DNA of 41,695 nt from an uncultured Pelagibacteraceae bacterium (GTDB taxonomy: Bacteria; Pseudomonadota; Alphaproteobacteria; Pelagibacterales; Pelagibacteraceae): positions 1-41,695 of the forward strand of contig CACLJJ010000005.1 in assembly GCA_902607215.1 (NCBI GenBank), given 5' to 3'. Numbering within the stretch: the stretch's first letter is position 1; each line of letters starts with the position of its first letter. Both the position numbers and the translations under genes were made by a program. Below, one piece after another: positions 1-10,504 of this stretch. The notes beneath the pieces were generated by a model. It had not been told where the DNA came from. It worked only from the letters and a program-made list of their open reading frames with translations, and made no database searches.

Positions 1-780
1 ATAAAATTTAAAATCTGATCTTGTAATACCTCTGCATCCTATAAGATTATGAGCTTTAAATGCAATATTTAAAACTTTATTCATATTTTTTAAACTTAAA
101 TTAACTGGAATTATATGTTCGGTCTTTGCACTAGAATTATATTTTGCTTTGTAGTCATAAAATTTTCTTTTTGGTTTTAATTCTATTGCTCCTAATTTTT
201 TTTTACCTAACATTGCAACTTGAATTTCTCTACCCCCAATATATTTTTCTATTAATATTTCTTTATATTTTTTGAGTTTTTTTAAATTTTTAATTAAATT
301 TTTTTCGGAACAAATGTATACATCTACACTCGAGCCTTCATTTATTGGTTTAATTATTATGGGAAATTTAAACTTTGATTTTATTTTCTTTGTTATTTTA
401 TTTTTTTTTAAAATATTGCTATCAAAATTAAATTTTAAATATTTTGGTGTTAAAATTTTATTTTTTATAAATATCTCTTTAGATATAATTTTATCCATTG
501 CAATTGATGAGGGTAAAACCCCTGAATGAGTATATTTAATTTTTAGATCTTCAAGGACTGACTGAATATAACCATCTTCCCCAAATCTACCATGCAAAGC
601 ATTAAAGATAATGTTGGGCTTAAATTTATTAACATTTCTAATTAAATTATCATTTGGTTCGCTCAATAAGGTCAAATATTTTTTTTTTAACGTATTATTC
701 ACTTGTTTAGCAGTCTCAAGACTTATTTCCCGTTCTTTTGATATTCCTCCGCTCAAAATTAATATTTTTTTTTTTTTCAT
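1..780 (-). CDS. ddl: D-alanine--D-alanine ligase, 3' end outside the window
   Basis: Reverse-strand reading frame from ATG at 780 (MKKKKKILILSGGISKEREISLETAKQ...NALHGRFGEDGYIQSVLE...GCRGITRSDFKF) is open to the window edge; Ddl motifs; not in the ORF track because it has no stop in the window. Confidence 0.93.
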   Translation of the reverse strand, partial: MKKKKILILSGGISKEREISLETAKQVNNTLKKKYLTLLSEPNDNLIRNVNKFKPNIIFNALHGRFGEDGYIQSVLEDLKIKYTHSGVLPSSIAMDKIISKEIFIKNKILTPKYLKFNFDSNILKKNKITKKIKSKFKFPIIIKPINEGSSVDVYICSEKNLIKNLKKLKKYKEILIEKYIGGREIQVAMLGKKKLGAIELKPKRKFYDYKAKYNSSAKTEHIIPVNLSLKNMNKVLNIAFKAHNLIGCRGITRSDFKFY

Positions 781-1719
781 TTATTCAATTATTTCAATTT
801 CGGTTTCTAACTTTATACCAGTTTTTAATTTTACATTTTCTCTAACAAATTCGATCAATTTTTTCATATCGCTGAATGTTGCATCTTTAGAATTAACTAA
901 AAAATTACAATGTTTATTTGAAATCTTGGCATCACCAAAATTTTTTCCTAATGGTATAGATTTTTTTATTAATTCCCAAACTTTAATATCTGTTTGTTCT
1001 ATTGGATTTTTAAATGTACTACCTCCTGTTTTAATTTTTGTAGGTTGTGATTCATCTTTTTGATTTTTAAGTCTTTTAATAGTTTTTTCTATTTCATTTT
1101 TTTTTTTGTTTTCTCCTTTAAATGAAGCACTTAAAAAAATAAAATCTCTATCTAGAGGACTTTGCCTGTATCCAAATTTTATGCTTGATGATGGGATTGT
1201 TTTAATACTGCCACTCTTATCTACTACTTGAACAGAAACTAAAATATCTTTAAATTCTTTGCCAAAACATCCGGAATTTATTCTTAATCCACCCCCAACC
1301 GTTCCTGGTATACATGATAAAAACTCGAAACCTCCAATATTATTATCCATTGCAAACTCAGAAAGATTTTTATCTGTTGCTGCACTACCTGCCACAATAA
1401 GATTGTTAGGAAGTAATGATAAATTAGAAAAATTTTTTCCTAATTTTACTACTACTCCATCAAATTTTTTATCAGTCAGTAAAATATTGGAGCCTGCACC
1501 CAAAACAAATACTTTTTCTTTTTCTCCAAATTTTTTTAAAAACAAAACTAAATCTTTTAATGTATCTGGCTTAAAATAAGCTTTAGTTTTTCCTCCAATA
1601 TTAAACCAATTTGACTTTTTTAAATCATAATCAAATAAAAATTTGCTATTAATTTTATTCGAAAAGTTTTCTAACATATCTTCTTGCATTATATTAAATT
1701 TGGCAATTCTTTCATCCAA
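781..1719 (-). CDS. murB: UDP-N-acetylenolpyruvoylglucosamine reductase; true start may be ATG at 1689, overlapping the murC stop as TAATG
   Basis: NWFNIGGKTKAYFKP, GAGSNILLTD, IPGTVGGGLRINSGCFG, GGSTFKNP motifs. Confidence 0.95.
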   Translation of the reverse strand: MDERIAKFNIMQEDMLENFSNKINSKFLFDYDLKKSNWFNIGGKTKAYFKPDTLKDLVLFLKKFGEKEKVFVLGAGSNILLTDKKFDGVVVKLGKNFSNLSLLPNNLIVAGSAATDKNLSEFAMDNNIGGFEFLSCIPGTVGGGLRINSGCFGKEFKDILVSVQVVDKSGSIKTIPSSSIKFGYRQSPLDRDFIFLSASFKGENKKKNEIEKTIKRLKNQKDESQPTKIKTGGSTFKNPIEQTDIKVWELIKKSIPLGKNFGDAKISNKHCNFLVNSKDATFSDMKKLIEFVRENVKLKTGIKLETEIEIIE

Positions 1720-3083
1720 TTAGAGATCGATCCCGCACCCATTCCTATTACAATTTTTTTTCCATAAATATTCTGATTAATAAATTTTGCCAAACCAAAC
1801 TGATCCTCAACTAGATATGTTTTGACTTTTGAATTATTGGTAATACTTTTCGCGAAATTGTAATAATTAAACCCTAATTTAATCTTTTCTCCTGCTGAAT
1901 AAATAGGACATAAAATTACTTCATCAGCTTTTTTAAATGAAAAAGTAAATTCTTTTTTAAGATCTTTTAACCTAGAAATTCTATGAGGCTGAAATACACA
2001 GATTATACTTTCTTTTTTATAAACCTCTTTTACACCATTCAATACTTCTTTTATTTCACTGGGATGATGTGCATAGTCATCAAAAAACTCAACTCCCCTA
2101 AATTTAAATATTTTGTTAAATCTTCTTTGAACTCCTTTAAATTCATTTAAACCTTTTTTTATAACATCTCTTGAAATTCCAATAATAAAGGAAACTGCGG
2201 TAGCAGCAGTAGCATTTCTTATATTGTGCAATCCTATTAGTGGAATTTTTATATTTTTAATTAAACTATTTTTTTTACCTTGTAATCGAATATTTAAATC
2301 AAATTTAGAATAATTTTTTGACTGAAAAATATTTTTTATTTGAAATTGAGATTTTGTATTTGTCCCATAAGTATAAAAATTTTTTACCTTAATCTTATTT
2401 ACAAGTTTCTTGTTATTTTTATCATCTAAACAGATAAATGACTTTCCAAATGACGGCACCTTACCAATAAATTCTTCAAATAATCCCAACAAATTATCCA
2501 TAGACTTATAATAATCCATATGTTCCCTATCTATATTTGTAATAATCGAATATGTGGGTAGAACTTTTATAAAGCTACCATCTGACTCATCTAATTCTAA
2601 TATGCTCCATTTGCTTTTGCCTAATCTTGCTGAATTATCAAAAGAGTTAAGAACGCCACCATTTATTATTGTAGGGTCTAATTTTGTTTTAGAAAAAATT
2701 CCAGCGATAAGAGATGTGGTTGTGGTTTTTCCGTGTGACCCTACAACTACAATGTTTTTTGTTAAGGATGCAATGTGTCCTAGCATGTCGCCTCTTTTAT
2801 AAATCGGTAATTGTTTTTTTTTAGCAAATAAAACTTCAGGATTATTATTTTTGATTGCTGATGAAATTACTATGATAGTTGCTTTGCTAATATTTTTTTT
2901 GTTATGCCCTATAATAACTTTAATATTATTTTTTTTTAATCTTTCAATATTTTTATTTGACAAAATATCACTACCTTGAATTTTAAAACCCATTCCTTTC
3001 ATTATTAGAGCAAGGCCGCTCATACCAATGCCACCAATTCCTATAAAATGAATAATTTCAGATTTAGCTAATTCAATTTTCAT
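1689..3083 (-). CDS. murC: UDP-N-acetylmuramate--L-alanine ligase
   Basis: IHFIGIGGIGMSGLA, GSHGKTTTTSL, DDYAHHPSEI, FQPHRISR motifs. Confidence 0.96.
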   Translation of the reverse strand: MKIELAKSEIIHFIGIGGIGMSGLALIMKGMGFKIQGSDILSNKNIERLKKNNIKVIIGHNKKNISKATIIVISSAIKNNNPEVLFAKKKQLPIYKRGDMLGHIASLTKNIVVVGSHGKTTTTSLIAGIFSKTKLDPTIINGGVLNSFDNSARLGKSKWSILELDESDGSFIKVLPTYSIITNIDREHMDYYKSMDNLLGLFEEFIGKVPSFGKSFICLDDKNNKKLVNKIKVKNFYTYGTNTKSQFQIKNIFQSKNYSKFDLNIRLQGKKNSLIKNIKIPLIGLHNIRNATAATAVSFIIGISRDVIKKGLNEFKGVQRRFNKIFKFRGVEFFDDYAHHPSEIKEVLNGVKEVYKKESIICVFQPHRISRLKDLKKEFTFSFKKADEVILCPIYSAGEKIKLGFNYYNFAKSITNNSKVKTYLVEDQFGLAKFINQNIYGKKIVIGMGAGSISNWMKELPNLI

Positions 3084-4149
3084 TTATTGTGCTCAATATT
3101 TTTTGGTTTATATTATTCCAAGTGTTTTGATAACTAATTTTTTGCATTTCAATTATTTTTGACTTAACATCTTTATGATCAGTAATTATACGTATAATTA
3201 GGTCAAAAAGTTCATTATTTTTAATATTCTTTTGTTCTAGCAACCAACAACAATTTTTGTTTTTATAAAAAATTCCATTATGAAACTGATGGTTATCCTT
3301 GGCATAAGGAAATGGTATGGTAATAAAAGGAATATTTAAATGAACTAATTCAGCTAAACTAGATGCTCCTGATCTAGTGATACACAGATCAGATTTGGTT
3401 ATTAATTTATTTATAGACTCATCAAAATCAAATAAATTAAATTTTATGTCATTTTTTTTATAGAAAATCTCTAGGTCTTTATAATTTTGTTTATTAGTTT
3501 GGTGATTAACAAATATTTCAAAGTTTTTTGAAAGTTCAACCATACACTTTTTAAGATTATTTTGTAAAAAGTCTGCCCCTTGACTTCCTCCAAATATTAA
3601 AATAATAATTTTTTTTTCAAATTTGGAATTTAAATTTTTTTTCTCATTATAAACTTCTTTTCTTAATAAGGGATAAATTAATTCTAACTTTTCATTATAT
3701 TTTTCTGGAAAATTATTTATTTTATTTGCATAGCAGAAAATTTTAGAGCATTGTTTTAGAAAAAATAAATTTGATCTTCCAATAGTCATATTTGGTTCAA
3801 ATAAAAAAACTTTACAATTTAAAATTTTAGCAGCTATACAAATAGGTAAGGACATGTAGCCACCTGTGGAAATAACTATTCTAATTTCATTTTTTTTTAT
3901 AAAAAAAATTGACTTTAAAATTGATAATAAAAAAAAAATTAAATTAAAGGGTATTTTAAAAAAATTTTTTGTTAGTTGTGGTACATTTATTATATTAAAA
4001 ATATATTTATTTTGATTAATAAATCTTACGCCTCTTTTATCTGTAGTTAAAAAAATTTCGAAGTTTTCTTTTAGATGATCATAAAAAATAATTGCGGGAA
4101 TTACATGGCCCCCTGAACCACCTGTGCTTATTAAAATCTTTTTTTTCAT
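3073..4149 (-). CDS. murG: UDP-N-acetylglucosamine--N-acetylmuramyl-(pentapeptide) pyrophosphoryl-undecaprenol GlcNAc transferase
   Basis: STGGSGGHVIPA N-terminus, ISTGGYMSLP, IFGGSQGA, ITRSGASSLAEL motifs. Confidence 0.95.
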   Translation of the reverse strand: MKKKILISTGGSGGHVIPAIIFYDHLKENFEIFLTTDKRGVRFINQNKYIFNIINVPQLTKNFFKIPFNLIFFLLSILKSIFFIKKNEIRIVISTGGYMSLPICIAAKILNCKVFLFEPNMTIGRSNLFFLKQCSKIFCYANKINNFPEKYNEKLELIYPLLRKEVYNEKKNLNSKFEKKIIILIFGGSQGADFLQNNLKKCMVELSKNFEIFVNHQTNKQNYKDLEIFYKKNDIKFNLFDFDESINKLITKSDLCITRSGASSLAELVHLNIPFITIPFPYAKDNHQFHNGIFYKNKNCCWLLEQKNIKNNELFDLIIRIITDHKDVKSKIIEMQKISYQNTWNNINQKILSTINEN

Positions 4150-5270
4150 TTCAAAATATTTTTCTTTGTAAGATTAAGGATTATACCAGAAAGTATAGAG
4201 GTACCAATTATTGATGAGCCCCCATAACTTAAAAATGGTAAAGTCATTCCAGTCGTTGGAAACATTCTAATATTTACACCAAGATGAATTAAAAATTGAA
4301 GAAGAATTATTACACTTGATCCAACAATAATAAGTTTTACTTTGTTGTCGTTTATTAAATATAATTTCTTAAAAATATGATAAATAAAAAATAAAAATAA
4401 TACTAGCAATACAAAAATCATTACTACCCCAAATTCTTCAGAAATAACTGATACAATATAATCAGTATGTGCTTCTGGTACTTTATTTTTTAAAACGCCT
4501 TCACCAATTCCTTTGCCAAAAAAACCACCATTTATTATTGCTTCAGATGCTTTTTCTGATTGATAGTTGTTCCCTAAAGAGGGATCAAAAAATGATGTAA
4601 TTCTAATAAGAATATATTCAAATTTTGGAACAAAAAATATTAAATATAAAATTATTGAGATCATTAATCCAAAAAATGCAAAAAATAAAAATAAATTAAT
4701 TCCCGATACAAATATTAAAGCAAGCCATGTTAAAAAAATCAGAATAGTTTGACCAATATCAGGTTGTGATATTAACAAGATTATTATTGGAAATATCAAT
4801 AAAAAACTTAAAAAGTATTTTAAATATAAGTTGCTTTTATTTTCAGAACTTAGAATTGAAGCAATCATTACAATTATAAAAGGTTTTAAAATCTCAATTG
4901 GTTGAAATTTTGGCAAAAAAGAGAAGTCAAGCCATCTTGTCGAACCTTTAACTTCAACTCCTATAATTGGAACTAAAATTAAAGACATAAGACAAACTAA
5001 AAATAATAATTTTGATAATGTATATAATTTTTCTACATTCAAATATGAAAGAAAAAATACTGTTACAAGGCCAAGTGAAATAAATATTAAATGTTTAAAA
5101 AAAAATAGATAATTATTAGTGTTAAGTCTATCTGAGGCTACTAGTGAGGTAGAAACTAAAGAAAAAAAAAGTCCTAATACAAACAGCAATAAAATTACAG
5201 ATAATAATGTTTTATCTATGTTTCTCCACCAATCAAAGTAAAGTTTTTGAAATAAATTATCTTTTATCAT
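4146..5270 (-). CDS. ftsW: SEDS-family lipid II polymerase/flippase-like division protein
   Basis: Multi-TM; QPDIGQT, AHTDYIVSVISEEFG, GMTLPFLSYGGSS motifs; dcw context. Confidence 0.94.
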   Translation of the reverse strand: MIKDNLFQKLYFDWWRNIDKTLLSVILLLFVLGLFFSLVSTSLVASDRLNTNNYLFFFKHLIFISLGLVTVFFLSYLNVEKLYTLSKLLFLVCLMSLILVPIIGVEVKGSTRWLDFSFLPKFQPIEILKPFIIVMIASILSSENKSNLYLKYFLSFLLIFPIIILLISQPDIGQTILIFLTWLALIFVSGINLFLFFAFFGLMISIILYLIFFVPKFEYILIRITSFFDPSLGNNYQSEKASEAIINGGFFGKGIGEGVLKNKVPEAHTDYIVSVISEEFGVVMIFVLLVLFLFFIYHIFKKLYLINDNKVKLIIVGSSVIILLQFLIHLGVNIRMFPTTGMTLPFLSYGGSSIIGTSILSGIILNLTKKNILK

Positions 5271-6574
5271 ATTCTTATTTTTTGACTTCTCACAAGTTCA
5301 TTAAAATACTCTCCTCTTTCTTCAAAATTCTTAAAACTATCGAAAGATGCTGAGCATGGACTAAATAAAATAATTGTCTTTTTTTGATGTCTATTATTTT
5401 TTATTTCCAAAACTACTTTTTTAAATGCATCTTTTAAGTTTTTAAAAGTTTCAAATGGAACTTTATTTTTTAAATTTTTAATAAAAAAATTTTTTTTCTT
5501 TCCATAAATAAATGCTCTAAGAATTAATTTTTTATTTTTAATTAGTTTAAATTTATCTCCTTTTTTGGGTAATCCACCTAATATCCAAAAAATATTATTT
5601 AATGAATTAATTAAATTTATAGATGATGAGAAACTAGTGGCTTTTGAATCATTGATTATGGTTAATTTTTTAGAATTATATATTATTTGTTGTCTAAATT
5701 TTAACCCCTTAAAACTATTAGTTATTTTTATAATATTTTTTTTATCAATTTTTAACTTTTTACAAATAGCAAAAATATAAGATAAATTTTGCTGATTATT
5801 TTTGTTATTGAAATATTCGTTTTTTATTAATTTTCTATAACTTGAATTTAATTTATCTTCTACATTGATAATTTTAGATTTGATATTTTTATTTTTTAAT
5901 TTTTTTTTAATTAAAAAACTTTTCTTATTAAAAAAAGCAAAATCACCTTTTTTTTGATTATAAAATAATTTAAACTTTGCATTTAAATAATTTTTAAAAG
6001 TTTTATGCCTTTCTAAATGATCTGGATTAATATTAAGTAATAAAGCATATTTTGCTTTAAAAATCTTACTATATTCTATTTGGTAAGAAGAAGTCTCTAC
6101 TACAAATATAGTCTTTTTTGAAATTTTTTTTTCATTTAATATTGATTTACCAATGTTGCCAACTAACCTTACATCTTTTTTGGTACTTTTTATTATATCA
6201 CTCAATAATTTTACAGTTGTGGATTTTCCGTTAGTCCCTGTAACTGCAATGATAAGATTTCTAAAATTATTGCTGTAAAATATATCTAAATCAGTAAAAA
6301 TTTTCTTTTTATTTTTTTTTAAAAAATTTTTTAAGTTGCACTTTTCTAAATTTATACCTGGGCTAACAATTATATAATCAAAATTATATTTATAAATTTT
6401 TTTTGAAGATATGAAAAATTTTTTTAAATTTTTATTTTTAAATTTTTGGTAATCATCATCAAAAAATTTAACATAGTTGTTTTTTTTTAAAAAATTTAAA
6501 CTTGAATATCCACTTATCCCAAGGCCATAAATTAAAATTTTTTTTTTAAAAAAAATTTTATTAAGTTGATACAT
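5267..6574 (-). CDS. murD: UDP-N-acetylmuramoylalanine--D-glutamate ligase
   Basis: VTGTNGKSTTVKL, ETSSYQIEY, NINPDHLERH, FSPCSASFDSF motifs. Confidence 0.95.
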   Translation of the reverse strand: MYQLNKIFFKKKILIYGLGISGYSSLNFLKKNNYVKFFDDDYQKFKNKNLKKFFISSKKIYKYNFDYIIVSPGINLEKCNLKNFLKKNKKKIFTDLDIFYSNNFRNLIIAVTGTNGKSTTVKLLSDIIKSTKKDVRLVGNIGKSILNEKKISKKTIFVVETSSYQIEYSKIFKAKYALLLNINPDHLERHKTFKNYLNAKFKLFYNQKKGDFAFFNKKSFLIKKKLKNKNIKSKIINVEDKLNSSYRKLIKNEYFNNKNNQQNLSYIFAICKKLKIDKKNIIKITNSFKGLKFRQQIIYNSKKLTIINDSKATSFSSSINLINSLNNIFWILGGLPKKGDKFKLIKNKKLILRAFIYGKKKNFFIKNLKNKVPFETFKNLKDAFKKVVLEIKNNRHQKKTIILFSPCSASFDSFKNFEERGEYFNELVRSQKIRI

Positions 6575-7659
6575 TATCTAAATTTCAATGTTGCCAATCC
6601 AACCATGGCTAAAATTATAGCCACTATCCAAAACCTGATCACAACTGTAGATTCGGGCCAACCCTTTTTTTCGTAGTGATGGTGAATAGGGGCCATCTTA
6701 AAAATTCTTTTACCTGTCAACTTAAATGAAAATACTTGAACAATTACCGATATAGCTTCCAGAACAAACAATCCTCCTATAATTGCTAAAACTATTTCAT
6801 GCTTAGTTATTATTCCTACCGCACCCAAAGATCCACCTAAAGATAATGAACCTGTATCTCCCATAAATATTTTTGCTGGTGGTGCATTAAACCATAAAAA
6901 GCCAAGACAAGAACCTATAACTGCTCCTAAAAATACCGATACTTCTCCAACTCCTGAAATATACGGTATATGAAGATATTCGGAAAAAACTATGTTTCCT
7001 GTTACATAGCTTATAAATGCAAAACATCCTGCAACCAGTATGACTGGAACAGTGGCTAAACCATCAAGACCATCAGTTAGATTAACTGCATTTGATGAAC
7101 CAACAATTATAAAAACAGAAAAGGGAATAAAAAACCAACCTAAATTAATAATTAAGTTTTTAAAAAAAGGAAAATATAAATTTTCTAAATCAGTATTTTC
7201 TGAAAAATAGCTCAAAAATAATATTCCAATCGTAGCAATTAAAACTTGAGAAATAATTTTTAATTTAAATGAAATACCAGATGAATTTCTAAATTTAATT
7301 TTTTTATAGTCATCATAGGCACCAAGAAGACCATAACTGGCAACAATATAAATTAAAAACCATATATAAATGTTTTTTAAATCTCCCCATAAAAAAATAC
7401 CTGAAAATACCCCTATTAGAATTAAAACTCCCCCCATTGTTGGCGTACCAATTTTTTTTATAGTGTGTTCATCAGGGCCATCTTCTCTAATTGGATCTAA
7501 AATTTTTTTAGTTGAAAAAAAATTTATAAATGGTGTTCCTATAATAAATACAACAAACAAAGAGGTAAATACTGCTAGGCCAGTTCTTACTGTCAAATAT
7601 TTAAAAACATTAAGAAATGAATAAGTATCAATTAATTCTAATGATAGACTATATAGCAT
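6574..7659 (-). CDS. mraY: phospho-N-acetylmuramoyl-pentapeptide transferase
   Basis: GTPTMGGVLIL, NAVNLTDGLDGLA, FMGDTGSLSLGG, MAPIHHHYEKKGW motifs. Confidence 0.97.
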   Translation of the reverse strand: MLYSLSLELIDTYSFLNVFKYLTVRTGLAVFTSLFVVFIIGTPFINFFSTKKILDPIREDGPDEHTIKKIGTPTMGGVLILIGVFSGIFLWGDLKNIYIWFLIYIVASYGLLGAYDDYKKIKFRNSSGISFKLKIISQVLIATIGILFLSYFSENTDLENLYFPFFKNLIINLGWFFIPFSVFIIVGSSNAVNLTDGLDGLATVPVILVAGCFAFISYVTGNIVFSEYLHIPYISGVGEVSVFLGAVIGSCLGFLWFNAPPAKIFMGDTGSLSLGGSLGAVGIITKHEIVLAIIGGLFVLEAISVIVQVFSFKLTGKRIFKMAPIHHHYEKKGWPESTVVIRFWIVAIILAMVGLATLKFR

Positions 7660-8928
7660 TAACTTTTTTCCTTTTTAAAATTTTAACAAATTTATTCAGT
7701 CCAGTTAAGTTTGAACCTTTGATCATTAAATAATCATTATTATTTAAATTGTTAACAATCAAATCAAATATTTTTGAAGTTTCTCTTAATATAACGCCTC
7801 TTTTTTCAGCTGTAATTTTTTTGAAGGTCTCCTTTATGGCTTTGCCAAAAACATTCACTTTACCAATTGAAGACGAATTTATAACTTTACTAACTTGTTT
7901 ATGTAGTTTTCTAGTATGATTGCCTAACTCTAGCATATCACCTATTACCAAGTGTTTTTTGCTACTTTTAACTTTAATTGAATTAAAATTTTTAATTGCA
8001 GATGTAAGAGATAGTGGATTAGAATTATAACTCTCATCAATTAAGAATATATTTTTATTTCTAAATTTTATTTTTGAAATATCACCTCTTCCTTCAAGAA
8101 TCTTGTTTTTATAAAATGAAAAATGATTTAAAGAATTTATATCATCTAAAATATATAATATTGTAATACAAGCTAATAAATTTCTTAAATAATTTTCGTA
8201 TATTGAATTTACAAAAAAATATTTGTTTTGATTATTAATTTTTATACATACTTTATATTTTTTTAATTCTTTTTTAATATAATATAAATACACATCGCCT
8301 TTTTTTTTCATACTAAAGGAATAAATTTTTAAATTTTTTTTAAGTCCTATTTTTTTATGAAAATTATAAAATTTATCATCAGCATTTAAAACTAATGACC
8401 CATCTTTCTTAATATTATTAATAATTTCACTTTTTGCTGTTGCAATTTGTTTTATATTTTTAAAATTTTTAGCATGTGCATAAGAGATATTTGTTATTAC
8501 TCCAATATCTGGATTAATAATTTTGCTCAAAAAATCTATCTCTCCTTTTTTATCCATTCCTACCTCGAACACTCCATTTTTATGATTTAGATTTAGATTA
8601 AATAAACTTAAAGGAACTCCATATTTATTGTTAAAAGATTTTGGTGAAAAAGTTGCAGTACTATATTTGTTAATAGTATTGCCTAATAATTCTTTTAAAG
8701 AGGTTTTGCCACAACTTCCTGTAATTGCAACAATTTTGCCATTAAAGTTCTGTCTAACAACTTTCGATGATTTGGTCAAAAATTCCAATGTATTTGAAAC
8801 TTTAATTTGTTTATTTTTTTTAATTGAATTTTTAATTTTATTTACAATTGCAATAGAAGCTCCTTTTTTAAAAGCTTCACCGACAAAAAAATTTCCATCT
8901 TTTTTTTTTCCTTTAATTGCAAAAAAAT
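7649..8928 (-). CDS. murF: MurF portion (UDP-MurNAc-tripeptide--D-Ala-D-Ala ligase) of an apparent MurE-MurF fusion; the tool ORF 7649..8788 lacks the N-terminal domain, which continues upstream in frame to the T7 run at 8921-8927
   Basis: ITGSCGKTSLKE, NNKYGVPL, DESYNSNPLSL, GDMLELG; in-frame upstream translation AIKGKKKDGNFFVGEAFKKGASIAIVNKIKNSIKKNKQIKVSNTLEFLTKSSK is typical MurF N-terminal sequence without a start codon. Confidence 0.88.
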
Positions 8929-10500
8929 ATCATTTTTTTTTATTTCCTTTGAGTTAATTGATGCTTTTTTTATTTTTGAAGATATTAAAAAATTATTTAA
9001 ATTACTTTCTTCATTTAAAATATTTAATTTTATGCTTTTTGATAATTTTTTATTTTTTTGTTTTATAGATTTAAGAATGATATCTCTGTCAGAAAAAAAT
9101 CTTTTTGACTTTCCATAATCTTGGATATTTTCATGTCCCTTGCCAGCAACAATTAAAATTTCACCTGAATTTAAATTTTTTATTGCTCTATCAATTGCTT
9201 TTTCTCGCTTTGGTATTTCTAAAACTTTAGATTTGCTGATTTTTCTTTTTATCTGACTCCTGATTTTTTTTGGGTCTTCTGTTCTGGGATTATCATCACT
9301 TAGATAAATTTTGTTGCAGTATTGGTTGGCGATTTTACCCATATTTGGTCTTTTAAATTTATCTCTGTCTCCCCCACATCCAAATACAATAGCTATTCTT
9401 CTATCTGCAAATTGCTCTTTTAAATTTTCTAGACATGTATTTAAAGCATCAGGTGTATGAGCATAATCTAAAATAACTATAGAGTTATTTTTAATTTTTC
9501 CAATTTTTTCCAATCTTCCATTTACAGACTTAATTTCATTAATTTTATTAACAATTTTTTTGAATTTTAAACTATTGCTTTCTGCAGCCAACATAGCCAT
9601 TAAAATGTTTTTAATCTGTATTTTTCCAATTAATTTTAGAGAAAAAGAATAAATTAAATTCTTATATTTTATTTTTATAAGCTGTTTTTCACCTAAATAT
9701 CTATGAGAAATTAAACTTATAGTACTTTTATTATTTAAAATTGTTTTTAAATTTAACTTTCTTTTTTTTGATATTTTTTTTATTTTTTTAAATTCTGGTA
9801 TACTTATATCGGTAATTACTTTTGATTTTTTTTTAAGTAATTTATTAAATAAATATAATTTTGAATTAAGATAATCGGAAAAATTTTTATGATAATCTAA
9901 ATGATCATGTGATAAATTGGTAAATATACCTGTTTTAAAATCTAAACCATCAAGTCTATTTTGTTTAAGTCCATGGCTAGAGGCTTCTAAAATAACATTG
10001 TCTATATTTTTTTCTTTTAGTTTTTTTAATTTTAGTCCTAATTGAACTGGATCCAAAGTAGTATTAGATCCAGCAATATTTTTAGTATTTGTTTGAATTC
10101 CTAGTGTTCCTATAGAGGCAACTTTTTTTTTGTTTAGTTTCAAAATTTGAAAATAAAAGTTAGCTATAGAAGATTTGCCATTGGTACCTGTAACTGCAGT
10201 TAAATTTTTTGGTTTTTTAGAAAAAACTCTGTATGCTGTTTCAGCAAGTAGTTTTCGAACATTTTGATACCTTAAATAAAGTACTTCTTTTTTAAACCCT
10301 TGAAATTTCTTATCAGATACAATGGTTCTGGCACCTCTCTTTACTGCTTCATTTATAAATTTGTTACCGTTTTGATTTGTTCCTCTTACAGCAAAAAAAA
10401 TACTATTTTTTTTGCATAGTTTGCTGTTAAAAGTTAAACCTGAAAAATAATGATTCTTAAATTTTGGATTTAAATTTTTAAAATATCGACCTATTAACAT
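8842..10500 (-). CDS. murE: MurE portion (meso-DAP-type UDP-MurNAc-tripeptide synthetase) running into a MurF N-terminal segment, then frame-shifted
   Basis: VTGTNGKSSIANF, TTLDPVQL, EASSHGLKQNR, FGCGGDRDKFKRP, DDNPRTEDP (DAP-type DNPR motif), GKGHENIQDY; tail ASINSKEIKKNDIF is MurF-like. Confidence 0.92.
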   Translation of the reverse strand: MLIGRYFKNLNPKFKNHYFSGLTFNSKLCKKNSIFFAVRGTNQNGNKFINEAVKRGARTIVSDKKFQGFKKEVLYLRYQNVRKLLAETAYRVFSKKPKNLTAVTGTNGKSSIANFYFQILKLNKKKVASIGTLGIQTNTKNIAGSNTTLDPVQLGLKLKKLKEKNIDNVILEASSHGLKQNRLDGLDFKTGIFTNLSHDHLDYHKNFSDYLNSKLYLFNKLLKKKSKVITDISIPEFKKIKKISKKRKLNLKTILNNKSTISLISHRYLGEKQLIKIKYKNLIYSFSLKLIGKIQIKNILMAMLAAESNSLKFKKIVNKINEIKSVNGRLEKIGKIKNNSIVILDYAHTPDALNTCLENLKEQFADRRIAIVFGCGGDRDKFKRPNMGKIANQYCNKIYLSDDNPRTEDPKKIRSQIKRKISKSKVLEIPKREKAIDRAIKNLNSGEILIVAGKGHENIQDYGKSKRFFSDRDIILKSIKQKNKKLSKSIKLNILNEESNLNNFLISSKIKKASINSKEIKKNDIFLQLKEKKKMEIFLSVKLLKKELLLQL

Positions 10501-10504
10501 TATA

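Noticed and set aside
611-1063. 150-aa plus-strand ORF
   Set aside because: Antisense to ddl and murB; poly-F/I composition is a by-product of Lys/Asn-rich coding on the opposite strand.
8900-8941. Clustered homopolymers (A9, T7, A10 on the coding strand) as a programmed -1 slippery site with a pseudoknot
   Set aside because: No evident downstream stimulatory structure by eye and the homology-defined shift is confined to the T7; kept only as slippage/indel in the findings.
8628-8957. 109-aa plus-strand ORF across the murE/murF junction
   Set aside because: Antisense shadow; the conserved MurF protein on minus explains this sequence after correcting one nucleotide.
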